Source of the DNA: Chitinophagaceae bacterium
Lineage (GTDB): Bacteria; Bacteroidota; Bacteroidia; Chitinophagales; Chitinophagaceae
Length of the DNA stretch: 42,630 nt
Assembly: GCA_016787085.1 (NCBI GenBank)
Contig: JAEUVJ010000076.1
Coordinates: forward strand, 1-42,630
Direction of reading: 5' to 3'
The notes under the pieces are model-generated. The model searched no databases. It worked only from the letters and a program-made list of their open reading frames with translations, and was not told the origin of the DNA. Both the position numbers and the translations under genes were made by a program. This document shows, in pieces, positions 24,526-32,792 of the stretch. The first letter of the stretch is position 1. Each line of letters opens with the position of its first letter.

Positions 24526-25428
24526 ATGCTGAAAAAATATCTGCTCGCCGGTATGATAGCAGGACTGTTGTTCTCCTGCAATGGAAAGCAGCCAGACGCA
24601 GTGGTGATACAAACCGATTTTGGTGAGAAGGATGGGGCTGTATCCGCCATGAAAGGCGTGGCTTATGAAGTTGACCCGGCTTTGCCTTTGTTCGACCTGA
24701 CGCATGAGATACCGGCCTACAATATATGGGAAGCGGCGTACCGGCTGGAGCAGACCTTACCATACTGGCCGGCAGGAACTGTTTTTGTTTCGGTGGTGGA
24801 TCCCGGCGTGGGTACCGAAAGGAAATCTATTGTAGCAAAGACGAAAAGTGGGCATTATATCGTTACCCCGGATAATGGTACGCTGACACTGGTAGCCGCT
24901 TCGCAGGGAATTGAAGCCGTAAGGGAGATTGATGAAACCATTAACCGCCGGGAAGGCTCAGAAAGATCACATACGTTTTATGGACGGGATGTGTATGTAT
25001 TTACAGCCGCCAGGCTTGCTGCCAAAAAAATTTCTTTTGAGCAAATAGGAGCTGAACTCAAGCCGCCCGTTGTACTGATTCCGTTTCAGCAACCTGAGCT
25101 GGCTGAGAATTCAATATCCGGCAACATTCCCGTGCTGGATATCCAATACGGCAACGTCTGGACGAATATCCCGGATTCATTTGTTACCAAAGCCGGCATT
25201 CAGACCGGCGATACAATAGATATACAGATCGTTTTCAAAGATTCCGTGGTTTGTTCGGTTCGTGTGCCTTTCGTAAAATCTTTCGGCGATGTGCCTGAAG
25301 GGAATTCGCTGGCGTATATCAACAGCCTGCTCAATCTTTCCTTTGCGATCAATATGGGAAGCTTTGCTGAGCGGTACGGTATTAAAAGCGGGCCTGGCTG
25401 GTCGGTGACTGTCCGGGCAAAGCTATGA
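24526..25428 (+). CDS. SAM hydroxide adenosyltransferase-family (DUF62) lipoprotein
   Basis: A 300-aa protein of the family that includes S-adenosylmethionine hydrolases, chlorinase SalL and fluorinase FlA. Hydrolase members convert SAM and water to adenosine and methionine. Visible motifs are DFGEKDGAVSAMKG (Asp31), DLTHEIPAYNIWEAA, PAGTVFVSVVDPGVGTERK (Asp92 and Arg99 of the hydrolase triad), TPDNGTLTL and TFYGRD (150-155). Family hydrolases usually read TFHGRD, with that His completing an Asp-Arg-His triad; here it is Tyr152. The N-terminus MLKKYLLAGMIAGLLFSC is a lipoprotein signal (Cys18), so the enzyme appears to be exported, although SAM is a cytoplasmic metabolite. The substrate is therefore uncertain. 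Confidence 0.85.
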   Translation: MLKKYLLAGMIAGLLFSCNGKQPDAVVIQTDFGEKDGAVSAMKGVAYEVDPALPLFDLTHEIPAYNIWEAAYRLEQTLPYWPAGTVFVSVVDPGVGTERKSIVAKTKSGHYIVTPDNGTLTLVAASQGIEAVREIDETINRREGSERSHTFYGRDVYVFTAARLAAKKISFEQIGAELKPPVVLIPFQQPELAENSISGNIPVLDIQYGNVWTNIPDSFVTKAGIQTGDTIDIQIVFKDSVVCSVRVPFVKSFGDVPEGNSLAYINSLLNLSFAINMGSFAERYGIKSGPGWSVTVRAKL

Positions 25429-25617
25429 AATGTTTTCCTATAATTTACATTATGTTAAGTCACATTCTCAGAAAGAAAATACGGGGTGTGGCGTGAGAAC
25501 TTGGAAATCTCATATTGGGATGGTTTTGCGTATCTTAAGGGGGTAAATATGTTTCTTTCCTACGATGAATTGTTTTTGTCTTAAAAAACTGTTTTCTTTA
25601 TAGGATTACAATACAAA

Positions 25618-26586
25618 ATGCCACCAGCCAAAAAACAACAAACAGGCTTTATTGACCTTCGTAAAGAAGTATTGATACAGGTTGACGGAGCTGATGAGAA
25701 ACTACATGTTTTGGATTGGGAAATTCTAAAGAACCTTTGTGATAACTTTCAAAAATTGATCCACAAGCTCACAAAATATTCACTTGAAAAGGAATCTATT
25801 CCTTTAGATCAACTTCGGGTTCAGTTCATCGGTTTTTATCCAGGCTCAGCTGTCCCGGCGATTAGAATTGCTGAGGCCCCCAACCTATTATTCCCAACTG
25901 AACACTTATATAAATCTCTTAATGGCGATTTCAATTATGTAGTCGCTTGTGTTGACAAAGGTAATTTTCAAGCAATTGCTGATCGTTACAATGAACCGAA
26001 TGTAAAAAATGATATTGTAGGCACTGTATATGACTTTACAAATTCTGCTGGCACAAAACCATTAAACTTTGTAAAGCGGGTTGATGGAAAAAACAAGTTT
26101 ACAAAACTTGCTACTATTCGACACATGAGTCCAAAGCAAAGGAGTATGCTGGTGGTACCTGAATTAACAACAACAATACATATAGCAGATACTAAAGATG
26201 TCGAAGCAGTTGGAAAATTTATCTTAAAAACTACCCCATCTGGAAGAAAACAGAAAAAAGAAGTGCAGCTTTACACTCAAAAGGAAGCCGTGTTGTCTTT
26301 GAGGTTTGATAGTATTGAAGCTAACAATAGAATCTATATTCTGCGAAACGAGGTGTACTTCTCTATTACCGAGGATAAGAAATCACATCATGTAACTATA
26401 GAAAATCCATCCCTTGACATTTATGCAACTGGCGAAGACCTAAAAGCAGCCGAACTTGATATGTATGAGCAATTTGATTATACCTATCAAAGACTAAATG
26501 ACATCCCAGATGATAAACTAAGCAACCACCTCTTAACCGCTAAAAGATATATCAACCTTTTAGTGGAAACAGTAAAACGAACTTAA
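25618..26586 (+). CDS. Unrecognised 322-aa protein with possible HicB-like C-terminal domain
   Basis: I do not recognise this protein as a whole. It is soluble and Lys-rich (starts MPPAKKQQTGF), without signal peptide or membrane helix. Residues about 10-115 and 120-230 look like mixed alpha/beta regions with no familiar motif. Residues about 245-318 follow the pattern seen in HicB-type antitoxins: two strands (EVYFSITEDKKSHHVTIEN), a loop NPSLDIYATGEDLKAAELD entering a long helix, and a final helix. Its stop codon overlaps the ATG of a HicA-like gene (TA-ATG), so the two are translationally coupled. Both genes are clearly AT-richer than their neighbours (sample lines about 33-35% G+C against about 52% in serA), which suggests transfer. 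A role as antitoxin or partner of the downstream protein is inference. Confidence 0.6.
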   Translation: MPPAKKQQTGFIDLRKEVLIQVDGADEKLHVLDWEILKNLCDNFQKLIHKLTKYSLEKESIPLDQLRVQFIGFYPGSAVPAIRIAEAPNLLFPTEHLYKSLNGDFNYVVACVDKGNFQAIADRYNEPNVKNDIVGTVYDFTNSAGTKPLNFVKRVDGKNKFTKLATIRHMSPKQRSMLVVPELTTTIHIADTKDVEAVGKFILKTTPSGRKQKKEVQLYTQKEAVLSLRFDSIEANNRIYILRNEVYFSITEDKKSHHVTIENPSLDIYATGEDLKAAELDMYEQFDYTYQRLNDIPDDKLSNHLLTAKRYINLLVETVKRT

Positions 26587-26927
26587 TGGCGGCACTTAAT
26601 GGGAAAGAAACTAGACAAAGTTTATTGAGTAAAGGATTTGTTGAAGGCCCGGGCGACCATCATTTCTTTGAGTTTTGGCATGAAGGTACGTTTATTACAA
26701 GAACACGGACTAGCAGAAACGATCAATTAATCCATGATGGATTAATAAGCGCCATGAGTAAACAGTGTAAAGTGAGTTCATCATTCTTTAAAGAGTTTGC
26801 ACGTTGCACAAAGAGCAAAGATGATTACGTGGCTGAATTGAAGAGAAATAGTGTAATTACACAACCACCACCAGAAGAGGCAAAAAAGAAAGACACCTCT
26901 GAAACAAAAGGCAAGAAAAAAAAGTGA
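26586..26927 (+). CDS. HicA-like small protein, coupled to the upstream gene
   Basis: A 113-aa protein. The core (about 8-75) runs LLSKGFVEGPGDHHFFEFW ... FITRTRTS ... LISAMSKQCKVSSSFFKEF. This parallels the HicA/YcfA fold (dsRNA-binding-like): Gly-Phe, then G-S-H-H plus an aromatic, a basic strand, and a helix ending I-x-K-Q-x-g-l-s. The His pair at 25-26 would correspond to the catalytic His of HicA mRNA interferases, with Asp in place of Ser (GDHH). The last ~25 residues are a Lys/Glu-rich tail ending GKKKK. HicA toxins are typically 60-80 aa and precede HicB; here the order is reversed and the protein is longer. The ATG overlaps the upstream stop by one base. Toxin activity is inferred, not shown. 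Confidence 0.6.
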   Translation: MAALNGKETRQSLLSKGFVEGPGDHHFFEFWHEGTFITRTRTSRNDQLIHDGLISAMSKQCKVSSSFFKEFARCTKSKDDYVAELKRNSVITQPPPEEAKKKDTSETKGKKKK

Positions 26928-27038
26928 ATCACTCGCCGATGGCTCGTATGAGGTCGGCGTTGCCTCCCACCCCGTATTACTGTTCTTCGACACAGACCCG
27001 CTGCGCTCGTCTGTACAAATTTTCCTGTACATAAAATA
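26928..27038. other. G+C-richer segment with two hairpins after the HicA-like gene
   Basis: Just past the AT-rich gene pair the composition jumps. Two short perfect inverted repeats follow each other: CGCCGA/TCGGCG (26934-26939 and 26954-26959) and ACAGAC/GTCTGT (26992-26997 and 27009-27014). No gene is supported here, although all frames stay open for a while. It may be a remnant or a dispersed repeat marking the right border of the module. Confidence 0.4.
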
Positions 27039-27062
27039 AAAGCCGCCCTCCCGAGCGGCTTT
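27039..27062. terminator. Terminator between convergent genes
   Basis: The perfect stem AAAGCCGC (27039-27046) / GCGGCTTT (27055-27062) has an 8-nt loop. On the minus strand it is followed by TTATTTTAT, so it serves the TPR gene best. On the plus strand it ends in TTT and could also stop the HicA-like module transcript. Confidence 0.75.
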
Positions 27063-27084
27063 ACTGTTTATTTAAAAAGTCTTT

Positions 27085-28425
27085 TTACTTGATCGTATCA
27101 TATGCATCATTCCACTTCTTCTCTTCGGCGGCAAATTTAGCAGCATCAGCGGTTTTCTTCTCCCGGTTGGCCCTTATCTTTTTGTTCATATAAATATCGC
27201 CGAGATAGCCTACCACTTTTTTGTATTGCTGTTTGTCGTGGCCGGTCAGTTTTTCTTTTTTGGCAAAGATGGCGGCAGCTTTTTCATACGGTTCACGGGC
27301 TTTGTCCAATGCCTCACCGTATGCGTTGTCCAATGCATCTCTTTTCGCAATATCTTCTTTAGAGGCGGCAACACCGGGTTTGGTGCGGGTCTTCATGGCG
27401 GCTGCATGCTCTGTCCTGGCGTCGTTGGCTTTGATGGATTTGTTCACGAAATGATCGCCGATATAGATGAACGGCATCTCATCTCCCGCCTTCAGTTCGG
27501 CTGCTTTGGTGAAGGTCTGGATCATCTTGGATTCCCATTCGGCTGCATTGGCAGGCTGCACGGCCCCTTCATGGCGGGAGTTCAGCGTATCATAGATCAG
27601 TTCTCCCAGCAGGCGCACGGCTTTGTAATTGGTAGGGTCGCCTGCGATGGTAGATTCCAGCGACGATAATTTTTTATTGAAATCTTCTTCAAGGCCAACG
27701 GCAAAATCCACTTTATCATATTTGAAGAATTCGCTTTCCGGGTACAGTTCGGCACCGGTGGCTTTGTATTTTTCAAAATTGGCCATATCTTTTTTCAGGA
27801 AATGATGGTTAACGAGCAGGCGATAGATACTTTCGAAGCCATCTCCTTTTGCTTTTATATCGGCAAGGCGGACATAGTATTTCACAGCCTCCTCTTTTGA
27901 ACCAGCATTCTCTGCCAGTATACCGGCCAGGAGCAACGCATTGGTATCAACCGGTACGCTGAGGAACTTCTTTTCTATCAGCAGGTCAGAATACTCCACA
28001 ACTTTTTTGAATTTTTCAAAGCCTGTCTGGTAGCTTTTGGTCTCGTAGTCTTTGTAGCCGGCAGAAAAAAAGCCTGAGTAAATATTGATCGGTGCATTCT
28101 GGTAGGCCGCATCTTTCAGCAATGCCATGGTCGGGTCCATTTCTTTGAATTTCTTAAAAGCGGCGTCTGCATCAGTGAGCATTTGTGCCCCTTCGGGAGT
28201 GGCCTTCACAGCAGCGTCAGAAGCAAGACCCGAATAGATAGCTGCTTTGAGGATATAGGCTTCCGGTTTTGCAGTAAACTTGGCATTACCCATCTGTTTA
28301 TCGAGATCTTCCTTGGCTTTTTTGTACTGCTGGAGGATCATGAAGTTTTTAATAGACTCATAGTTCTGGGCCTGTACAGAAACGACAAGCGCCAGTATTG
28401 CAACAAATAAAAAGATCTTTTTCAT
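27085..28425 (-). CDS. Secreted tetratricopeptide-repeat-like protein
   Basis: A 446-aa periplasmic or exported protein. The start at 28425 gives the signal peptide MKKIFLFVAILALVVSVQAQ; an ATG two codons earlier (28431) is also possible, and a longer frame reaching 28485 would overlap the gyrA stop. After cleavage the protein is helical with TPR-like pairs: NFMILQQYKKAKEDLDKQM, AAFKKFKEMDPT, YYVRLADIKAKGDGFESIYRLL and SSLESTIAGDPTNYKAVRLLGELIYDT. It ends in a Lys-rich helical region. Such proteins usually act as scaffolds for envelope complexes; the partner is unknown. It lies 56 bp downstream of gyrA in the same direction without a terminator between, so co-transcription with gyrA is possible. 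Confidence 0.8.
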   Translation of the reverse strand: MKKIFLFVAILALVVSVQAQNYESIKNFMILQQYKKAKEDLDKQMGNAKFTAKPEAYILKAAIYSGLASDAAVKATPEGAQMLTDADAAFKKFKEMDPTMALLKDAAYQNAPINIYSGFFSAGYKDYETKSYQTGFEKFKKVVEYSDLLIEKKFLSVPVDTNALLLAGILAENAGSKEEAVKYYVRLADIKAKGDGFESIYRLLVNHHFLKKDMANFEKYKATGAELYPESEFFKYDKVDFAVGLEEDFNKKLSSLESTIAGDPTNYKAVRLLGELIYDTLNSRHEGAVQPANAAEWESKMIQTFTKAAELKAGDEMPFIYIGDHFVNKSIKANDARTEHAAAMKTRTKPGVAASKEDIAKRDALDNAYGEALDKAREPYEKAAAIFAKKEKLTGHDKQQYKKVVGYLGDIYMNKKIRANREKKTADAAKFAAEEKKWNDAYDTIK

Positions 28426-28481
28426 GTGCATCGTTATTATTGAATTATAATTAAGCCTTAACGTGGCCGGGTTTACATTGA

Positions 28482-31100
28482 TCATTCAGGACTCTGTTCA
28501 GATGCTGTTCCGCTGTTATCCGTTGCATTATCCCCGTTATTCTCCGGAGGCGCTTCTGACGTATTGTCTGCAGGTTTTTCCGCTGAATGCCCGTTGCCAT
28601 TCCCGTTCTCGTCATCATGTTTTTCGTCCAGGCGGCTGATAGCGGCTATCTCATCACCCTCATCGAGGCGGATCAGTTTGACCCCCTGTGTGGCCCTTCC
28701 CTGCTCACTGATATCAGAAACCTTCATGCGGATGGTCACCCCGCTCTTGCAGGTGATCATCAGGTCTTCTTTTTCTAAAACGGCCAGTATGCCAACGAGT
28801 TTTCCTGTTTTTTCTGTTACGTTGATGGTCTTCACGCCTTTTCCGCCGCGGTTGGTAAAACGGTATTCATCCACGGGTGTCCTTTTACCAAATCCCTGCT
28901 CACTTACCACCAGCACTGTTCTGGATGCGTCCGTTTCCGGGTTTACACAGATCATGCCTACCACTTCATCGCCATTCTCATCCACTTCTATACCGGCTAC
29001 GCCGATAGCTCCTCTCCCGGTTGCTCTTACTTTTTCTTCGGAGAAACGGATGGCACGGCCGCTCTTCACCGCCATCATGATCTCGCTTTTACCATCGGTC
29101 ATTTTGGCTTCGAGCAATTCATCGCCTTCATTGATGGTGATGGCAATTACGCCGGTCTGTCTTGGACGGCTGAAATCCACCAGCTCTGTTTTTTTGATGA
29201 TGCCTTTCTTGGTGCAGAGAACGATATTATGTGAGTTGACGAATTCTTCATCTTTCAGATCCTTCACATCAATCACTGCCCTTACTTTATCATCCGGGGG
29301 CAACTGCATCAGGTTCTGTATCGCCCTGCCTTTGCCGGTCTTCTCCCCTTCCGGTATCTCATATACATTCAGCCAGAAGCATCTTCCCTTTTCTGTAAAA
29401 ATTAAAAGCGTATGATGCGTAGAGGCTACAAATAAATGCTCGATATAATCTTCTTCACGGGTGCGGCCACCTATCACTCCCCTTCCTCCCCTGCGCTGGG
29501 CACGATACTCATCCGAAGACGTTCTTTTCACATATCCTAAATGAGAAATGGTGATCACCACATCTTCTTCTTTGATCAGGTCCTTTATCTTGACCTCATT
29601 GTCCAGGTAAGTGATCTCGGTCTTACGGGCGTCACCGAATTTTTCTTTGATCTCCAGTAATTCCTTTTTGATCACATCATACCGCATGCCTTCATTGGCC
29701 AGCAGTTCTTTCAGGTGGGTGATCAGTTTCATTAGCTCATCATACTCTTCTTTGATCTTTTCCCTTTCCATACCGGTCAGGCGCTGCAGGCGCAATTCAA
29801 GAATGGCTTTGGCCTGTATCTCATCAAGTCCCCATCCAGCATTGATCAGGTTATCTTTTGCCATATCGGGGGTAGCGGATGCACGGATCAGTGCAATGAC
29901 CTCATCCAGGTGATCCAATGCGATCAGGTAACCTTGTAAAATATGGGCTCTTTTCTCTGCTTCTCTTAATTCAAACTGCGTACGGCGGACCACCACTTCA
30001 TGACGGAACTCTACGAATTCGCTGATCATTTCTTTCAGGTTCAGCGTTCTTGGCCTTCCTTTTACAATGGCCACATTGTTGATGCCATAGGAAGTCTGCA
30101 GTTCGGTATGCTTATAAAGCTGGTTGATGATCACATTCGCCACGCCATCCCTTTTCAGGTCAATGACTATCCGGGTTCCTTCTTTTTCGTTGGATTCATT
30201 ATTGACATGGGCGATACCTTCGATCACTTTATCATTTACCAGTTCACCGATGCGATTGGTGAGGGCATCCCTGTTTACCTGGTAAGGTACTTCTGTAATA
30301 ATGATCTGCTCCCGTCCGCTTGGCTTGGCGTCCATGTGCAGTTTACCACGAATGACCACACGGCCACGGCCAAAATGCATGGCGGCCTTCACTCCTTCCA
30401 TACCGTATATGATACCACCGGTAGGAAAGTCAGGCGCTTTTACATGCTGCATCAGTTCTTCAATACTGATATCCCGCTTGCCAATATAGGCGATACATCC
30501 ATCAATGGTTTCCGACAGGTTATGCGGCATCATATTCGTGGCCATACCCACGGCGATACCGCTGCTACCGTTCACCAGTAATTGCGGAACCCTTGTCGGA
30601 AGAATGGTTGGTTCTTTCCGGGAGTCATCATAGTTCAACTGAAAGTCAACCGTATCCTTGTCAATATCATCCAGCATGTGCTCGGCCAGTTTTTGCAGCC
30701 TTGCTTCTGTATATCGCATGGCTGCCGGGCCGTCACCATCCTGGTTACCAAAGTTTCCCTGTTTATCTATCAGGGTATAACGCATGTTCCATTCCTGCGC
30801 CATACGTACCATCGCATCATACACGGATGTATCACCATGCGGGTGGTATTTACCCAATACTTCCCCTACTACCAGCGCTGATTTTTTGAAGGGCCGGTTA
30901 TGAACCAGTCCCAGTTCATTCATGGCAAAGAGTATGCGGCGGTGAACCGGTTTCAGACCATCCCGCACATCAGGTAATGCACGCCCAACGATCACCGACA
31001 TGGAATAGTCAATGTAGGCGGTCTTCATCTGTTCTTCTATGTTGACGGGGATGATGCGGTTGCTGTCGTTCGTCTCGAGTGGTTCCAAATTCTCTTCCAT
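28482..31100 (-). CDS. gyrA: DNA gyrase subunit A
   Basis: Subunit A of the type II topoisomerase that introduces negative supercoils; it forms the DNA-breaking A2B2 enzyme with GyrB. The 872-aa product contains YSMSVIVGRALPDVRDGLKP, the quinolone-region motif HPHGDTSVYDAMVRMAQ (Thr91 and Asp95 correspond to E. coli Ser83 and Asp87), GNFGNQDGDGPAAMRYTEA with catalytic Tyr130, and a C-terminal beta-pinwheel with the GyrA box QRRGGRG. The GyrA box separates it from ParC. The last ~45 residues are an acidic Asn/Glu/Ser-rich tail, as often seen in Bacteroidota. Thr at the Ser83 position is a natural variant in some species; it should not be read as resistance. gyrB is not in the window. Confidence 0.97.
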   Translation of the reverse strand: MEENLEPLETNDSNRIIPVNIEEQMKTAYIDYSMSVIVGRALPDVRDGLKPVHRRILFAMNELGLVHNRPFKKSALVVGEVLGKYHPHGDTSVYDAMVRMAQEWNMRYTLIDKQGNFGNQDGDGPAAMRYTEARLQKLAEHMLDDIDKDTVDFQLNYDDSRKEPTILPTRVPQLLVNGSSGIAVGMATNMMPHNLSETIDGCIAYIGKRDISIEELMQHVKAPDFPTGGIIYGMEGVKAAMHFGRGRVVIRGKLHMDAKPSGREQIIITEVPYQVNRDALTNRIGELVNDKVIEGIAHVNNESNEKEGTRIVIDLKRDGVANVIINQLYKHTELQTSYGINNVAIVKGRPRTLNLKEMISEFVEFRHEVVVRRTQFELREAEKRAHILQGYLIALDHLDEVIALIRASATPDMAKDNLINAGWGLDEIQAKAILELRLQRLTGMEREKIKEEYDELMKLITHLKELLANEGMRYDVIKKELLEIKEKFGDARKTEITYLDNEVKIKDLIKEEDVVITISHLGYVKRTSSDEYRAQRRGGRGVIGGRTREEDYIEHLFVASTHHTLLIFTEKGRCFWLNVYEIPEGEKTGKGRAIQNLMQLPPDDKVRAVIDVKDLKDEEFVNSHNIVLCTKKGIIKKTELVDFSRPRQTGVIAITINEGDELLEAKMTDGKSEIMMAVKSGRAIRFSEEKVRATGRGAIGVAGIEVDENGDEVVGMICVNPETDASRTVLVVSEQGFGKRTPVDEYRFTNRGGKGVKTINVTEKTGKLVGILAVLEKEDLMITCKSGVTIRMKVSDISEQGRATQGVKLIRLDEGDEIAAISRLDEKHDDENGNGNGHSAEKPADNTSEAPPENNGDNATDNSGTASEQSPE

Positions 31101-31212
31101 CTGGTAATTTCTTATGTCGTTTTTGAGTTCTTGCGCAAGCTTCCGGTATATCTGTAAAAGCTGTCTGGATCAATCCTTTGAGGCCCGGAAATACTGGTTT
31201 TTCAAAGGCTTG

Positions 31213-31220
31213 CAAATCTA
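31213..31220 (-). promoter_or_regulatory. Candidate -7 box TAGATTTG of gyrA
   Basis: On the minus strand TAGATTTG lies about 113 nt upstream of the gyrA ATG, inside the 298-bp divergent region shared with the GYF_2 gene. A matching -33 TTG is not evident. The implied leader of about 105 nt could hold regulation, but no clear structure was found. Confidence 0.4.
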
Positions 31221-31398
31221 CTTTTTTTACACCTGATAACCTGATAAAAAAAGCTCTTTTTTGACCAATTTTTCCACCCTTGTGGATTGAAAAAGGCGCC
31301 GGCTAATACCTTCAGACCAGCCATTTTATAACACCCCTTTTACATTATCCCGTGTAAATTTTTCGTTGATTTGCTATACCAATAGAAACCTGTGGATC

Positions 31399-32709
31399 AT
31401 GGCAAATTACCTACTCTTACGAAACAACAAGGAATCCGGTCCTTATTCACTGGACGACCTGATGCAAATGGGGCTGAAAGCCTATGACCTGGTATGGATA
31501 CAGGGGAAAAGCGCCGCCTGGCGTTATCCGAGTGAGGTGCAGGAGCTCAAACCTTTTGCCCCGGTCGTAGAGGAACAGCCTTTTGACCGTTTCTATAAAA
31601 AGCAAACAGAAGGAACAAAGCCGGAAATGGCAAAGGAGGAAATACCTGTAGTACCGCCTGAGCATGAAAAATATGTTCCGAAGAGATCGGTGTTTGTGAC
31701 CATGCCGGGAAAGAAAACACAGGTGGTGAAACCTGCGCCTAAAGTAGAAGTTGATTCCGTTACTCCTGTTCCTGCTCAGCAAATCATATCGGTAACAGAA
31801 AATCCTGCTGCAGCACAGGTCAAGTATTCACAGCCTTTGGATGAGATCAAAGAGATGTATGTAAAAACGTTGTATGACAGGAAGCAGAAGATAGCCCGGA
31901 AGGGTTTTTTGTTCCAGATCCTGAAAAAAGCGGCGGTCATACTATTGCTGATCGCAGTGGGTGTAGCGGCTGGCCTGATCATCCAATCAAATGCGAATAA
32001 GAAAAGGGAAATTTCCCGGGAAGAGCCGGCGGCGCAGGAAAAGGCGATCATAGAGCCCCCGGTAAATACACCGGTGCTGTCAGGCAATGACCAGCCGGAT
32101 ATTCAAACGGTGCCATTTTCAGACGATGGACAAAGCCAGGAGAACGAAGGGATAAACGAGTCTGATCAAAAAAAGCAACCCGTTAACATTGATAAAACTG
32201 TTGTCAATAATAACCGGAAAGAGAATACACAGCCTTTGTCAGAATCCAGGAAAGAGGTTAATACTGCTGCAGCATCACCCGGCGTTGACATTGATCCGGC
32301 CACCGGTGAGCGCAGCCGGAAAGTAAGAGGAGAAAGCAATAGCAGTAGCGACCAGTCTGGTAAAACGAATAGCAATACGGAGAAGCGTTCATTCAGCACA
32401 TCCGGTATTGCCGATCTTGTTTCTGTAGTCAGCAACGATTATAAGAAAGTAGCATTTGGCGGTATCCGCAACCTGGAACTGACCGTCACCAATGATTCAA
32501 AATACACATTGGACAATGTCATTGTCGAACTGCAATACATCAAACCCAATGAACTTCCGCTGAAAACGGAGAATGTCGAGTTCAGATCGGTCGGGCCCAG
32601 ATCTACTTCCACAATCAGGATTCCTGATACCAACAGGGGTATCAAAGTAACTTACCGGATCATTAATGTGCACAGCCGGCAGATGGATGAAGTAGCAAGC
32701 GGGAATTAA
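31399..32709 (+). CDS. GYF_2 (DUF4339) domain membrane protein
   Basis: A 436-aa protein with the start chosen at 31399, so that the GYF_2 domain begins at residue 2 (ANYLLLRNNKESGPYSL ... WIQGKSAAWRYPSEVQEL, about 2-52). GYF_2 domains bind proline-rich or other short peptides. A variable Pro/Lys linker follows, then one transmembrane helix at about 178-198 (VILLLIAVGVAAGLIIQ) preceded by basic residues. This makes the N-terminus cytoplasmic and the rest periplasmic. A long low-complexity Asn/Gln/Ser/Glu region (about 200-335) leads to a C-terminal beta-sandwich-like domain (about 340-436: NLELTVTNDSKYTLDNVIVELQ). The architecture suggests a link between cytoplasm and periplasm. Function unknown. 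Confidence 0.75.
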   Translation: MANYLLLRNNKESGPYSLDDLMQMGLKAYDLVWIQGKSAAWRYPSEVQELKPFAPVVEEQPFDRFYKKQTEGTKPEMAKEEIPVVPPEHEKYVPKRSVFVTMPGKKTQVVKPAPKVEVDSVTPVPAQQIISVTENPAAAQVKYSQPLDEIKEMYVKTLYDRKQKIARKGFLFQILKKAAVILLLIAVGVAAGLIIQSNANKKREISREEPAAQEKAIIEPPVNTPVLSGNDQPDIQTVPFSDDGQSQENEGINESDQKKQPVNIDKTVVNNNRKENTQPLSESRKEVNTAAASPGVDIDPATGERSRKVRGESNSSSDQSGKTNSNTEKRSFSTSGIADLVSVVSNDYKKVAFGGIRNLELTVTNDSKYTLDNVIVELQYIKPNELPLKTENVEFRSVGPRSTSTIRIPDTNRGIKVTYRIINVHSRQMDEVASGN

Positions 32710-32723
32710 ATTTAATTGCAAGT

Positions 32724-32790
32724 AGTGGTCAGTGGTGAGTGTAACTTCTTTCAGAGACAAACCAGCACTCACCACAGACAACTGACCACT
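32724..32790. repeat. Inverted repeat with AGTGGTCAGT arms between convergent genes
   Basis: The left arm AGTGGTCAGTGGTGAGTG (32724-32741) and right arm CACTCACCAC...ACTGACCACT (32766-32790) pair in two blocks, with a short extra segment in the right arm; a TTTTT run follows. It fills the space between the GYF_2 and beta-barrel genes and may terminate the GYF_2 transcript. GTGGTCAGT-type arms look like a dispersed repeat family. Confidence 0.6.
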
Positions 32791-32792
32791 TT

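Noticed and set aside
28564..29415. 283-aa open frame antisense to gyrA
   Set aside because: It lies wholly inside gyrA on the opposite strand, has Ser/Thr/Pro-biased shadow composition and no recognisable domain.
28482..31100. Possible ParC rather than GyrA
   Set aside because: The GyrA box QRRGGRG is present in the C-terminal pinwheel, which ParC lacks.
28606..31100. Thr at the position of E. coli GyrA Ser83 as a resistance mutation
   Set aside because: Thr is the natural residue in some wild-type bacteria, and no susceptible reference for this species is available here.
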